From Melioribacteraceae bacterium (GTDB taxonomy: Bacteria; Bacteroidota; Ignavibacteria; Ignavibacteriales; Melioribacteraceae): a stretch of DNA of 64,000 nucleotides. The stretch is from assembly GCA_030584085.1 (NCBI GenBank), contig CP129490.1, forward strand, positions 1,335,511 to 1,399,510. Reading direction: 5' to 3'. The first letter of the stretch is position 1, and every line of letters starts with the position of its first letter. Positions 63,646 to 64,000 of this stretch are shown here, in pieces. The notes below the pieces were generated by a model. That model had not been told where the DNA came from and made no database searches. It saw nothing but the letters and a program-made list of their open reading frames with translations. The position numbers and the translations under genes are program-made.

Positions 63646-63993
63646 TTAATTTCCACATACTTCGTATCTATCTACTGTTTTTACCATTTCCAGATCTTTA
63701 ATAATAGTTTTGCTATCTGAGATCCAAAAGTCCAAAGAAGATAAAATCGCAGAAACACGCTGATCCGATGGAGTAGGATTAATTTGAAAGTTTACCCATT
63801 TACCATCTTTTTGTTCAATAATAAATCCACTGTCTCTAAGAATACTTAAATGCTTGGATACGGTTGATGTAGCTAAATTTAACACACTTTTTATTTCGCA
63901 GACACAGAGATGTTTTGTCTGAAGCATCTTAAGAATTCTCAATCGATTGGGGTCAGATAGAACTTTAAATATTTTTGATTTTTCTCTTAACAT
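63646..63993 (-). CDS. arsR: ArsR-family metalloregulatory repressor
   Basis: 115 residues. Winged helix-turn-helix: LSDPNRLRILKML, the metal site LCVCE (Cys30, Cys32) in the helix typical of ArsR, and recognition helix TSTVSKHLSILRDSGFI. Cys113 near the C-terminus may be a third ligand. It represses the cluster until trivalent arsenic binds. The ATG at 63993 is 7 bases from the window end and the frame stays open, so a slightly longer start outside cannot be ruled out. Confidence 0.92.
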   Translation of the reverse strand: MLREKSKIFKVLSDPNRLRILKMLQTKHLCVCEIKSVLNLATSTVSKHLSILRDSGFIIEQKDGKWVNFQINPTPSDQRVSAILSSLDFWISDSKTIIKDLEMVKTVDRYEVCGN

Positions 63994-64000
63994 TGATGAA

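Overview
The window is AT-rich and comes from a Gram-negative bacterium of the Bacteroidota/Chlorobiota/Ignavibacteriota group, most likely a free-living Ignavibacteria (Melioribacter-like) organism. The main evidence is several secreted proteins with a type IX secretion (T9SS) C-terminal sorting domain carrying the NYPNPFNP signature, a PorV/PorQ-like outer-membrane protein, a TonB-dependent receptor with a carboxypeptidase-regulatory-like N-terminus, and large PAS and TPR histidine kinases. This assignment is inferred from protein style only. No rRNA, tRNA, CRISPR array or transposase gene was seen.

Layout. (1) 1-16461 is mostly signal transduction. It holds a 5'-truncated PAS kinase, a VOC protein, galE, a ten-PAS soluble kinase with its NarL-type regulator, a lone receiver protein, a membrane PAS kinase, and two tandem TPR-histidine kinases on the minus strand. 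(2) 16666-52062 is a large beta-glucan utilisation region. It encodes GH12, two GH3, three GH5 and two GH16 enzymes (one a circularly permuted lichenase type), an SGNH hydrolase, two sodium/solute symporters, a multi-module surface glycan-binding candidate, a TonB receptor, a 1030-residue secreted protein with acidic Asp/Gly repeats, and a PorV-like protein. Inside this region is an unusual regulatory trio: a membrane-tethered sugar-binding protein without ABC permeases, a histidine kinase and a sigma-54-type response regulator. (3) 52369-56730 holds two more T9SS-tailed secreted proteins, preceded by near-identical hairpin-containing intergenic blocks. (4) 56763-63993, minus strand, is an arsenic/thiol-redox cluster: ArsR, an ArsP/DUF318-like permease, Acr3, thioredoxin-coupled ArsC, CcdA and four small thioredoxin-fold proteins. 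A four-helix-bundle (S23) gene flanked by repeats interrupts it, and a UbiA prenyltransferase lies at the end.

How it may work together. I infer that the tethered binding protein reports periplasmic glucan oligosaccharides to the kinase. The kinase would activate the NtrC-like regulator, which would bind a palindrome (TTATCA-N3-TGATAA) found three times, upstream of a GH3, a GH5 and a symporter gene. At the last two sites a -24/-12-like element (GG-N10-GT) follows at almost identical spacing (70 and 69 bp). Secreted GH16/GH5/GH12 enzymes would cut the polymer, surface and outer-membrane proteins would import oligosaccharides, GH3 enzymes would release glucose, and the sodium symporters would take it up. 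Other notable structure: 28-bp perfect palindromes inserted in frame at the same place in two T9SS sorting domains but with different cores.
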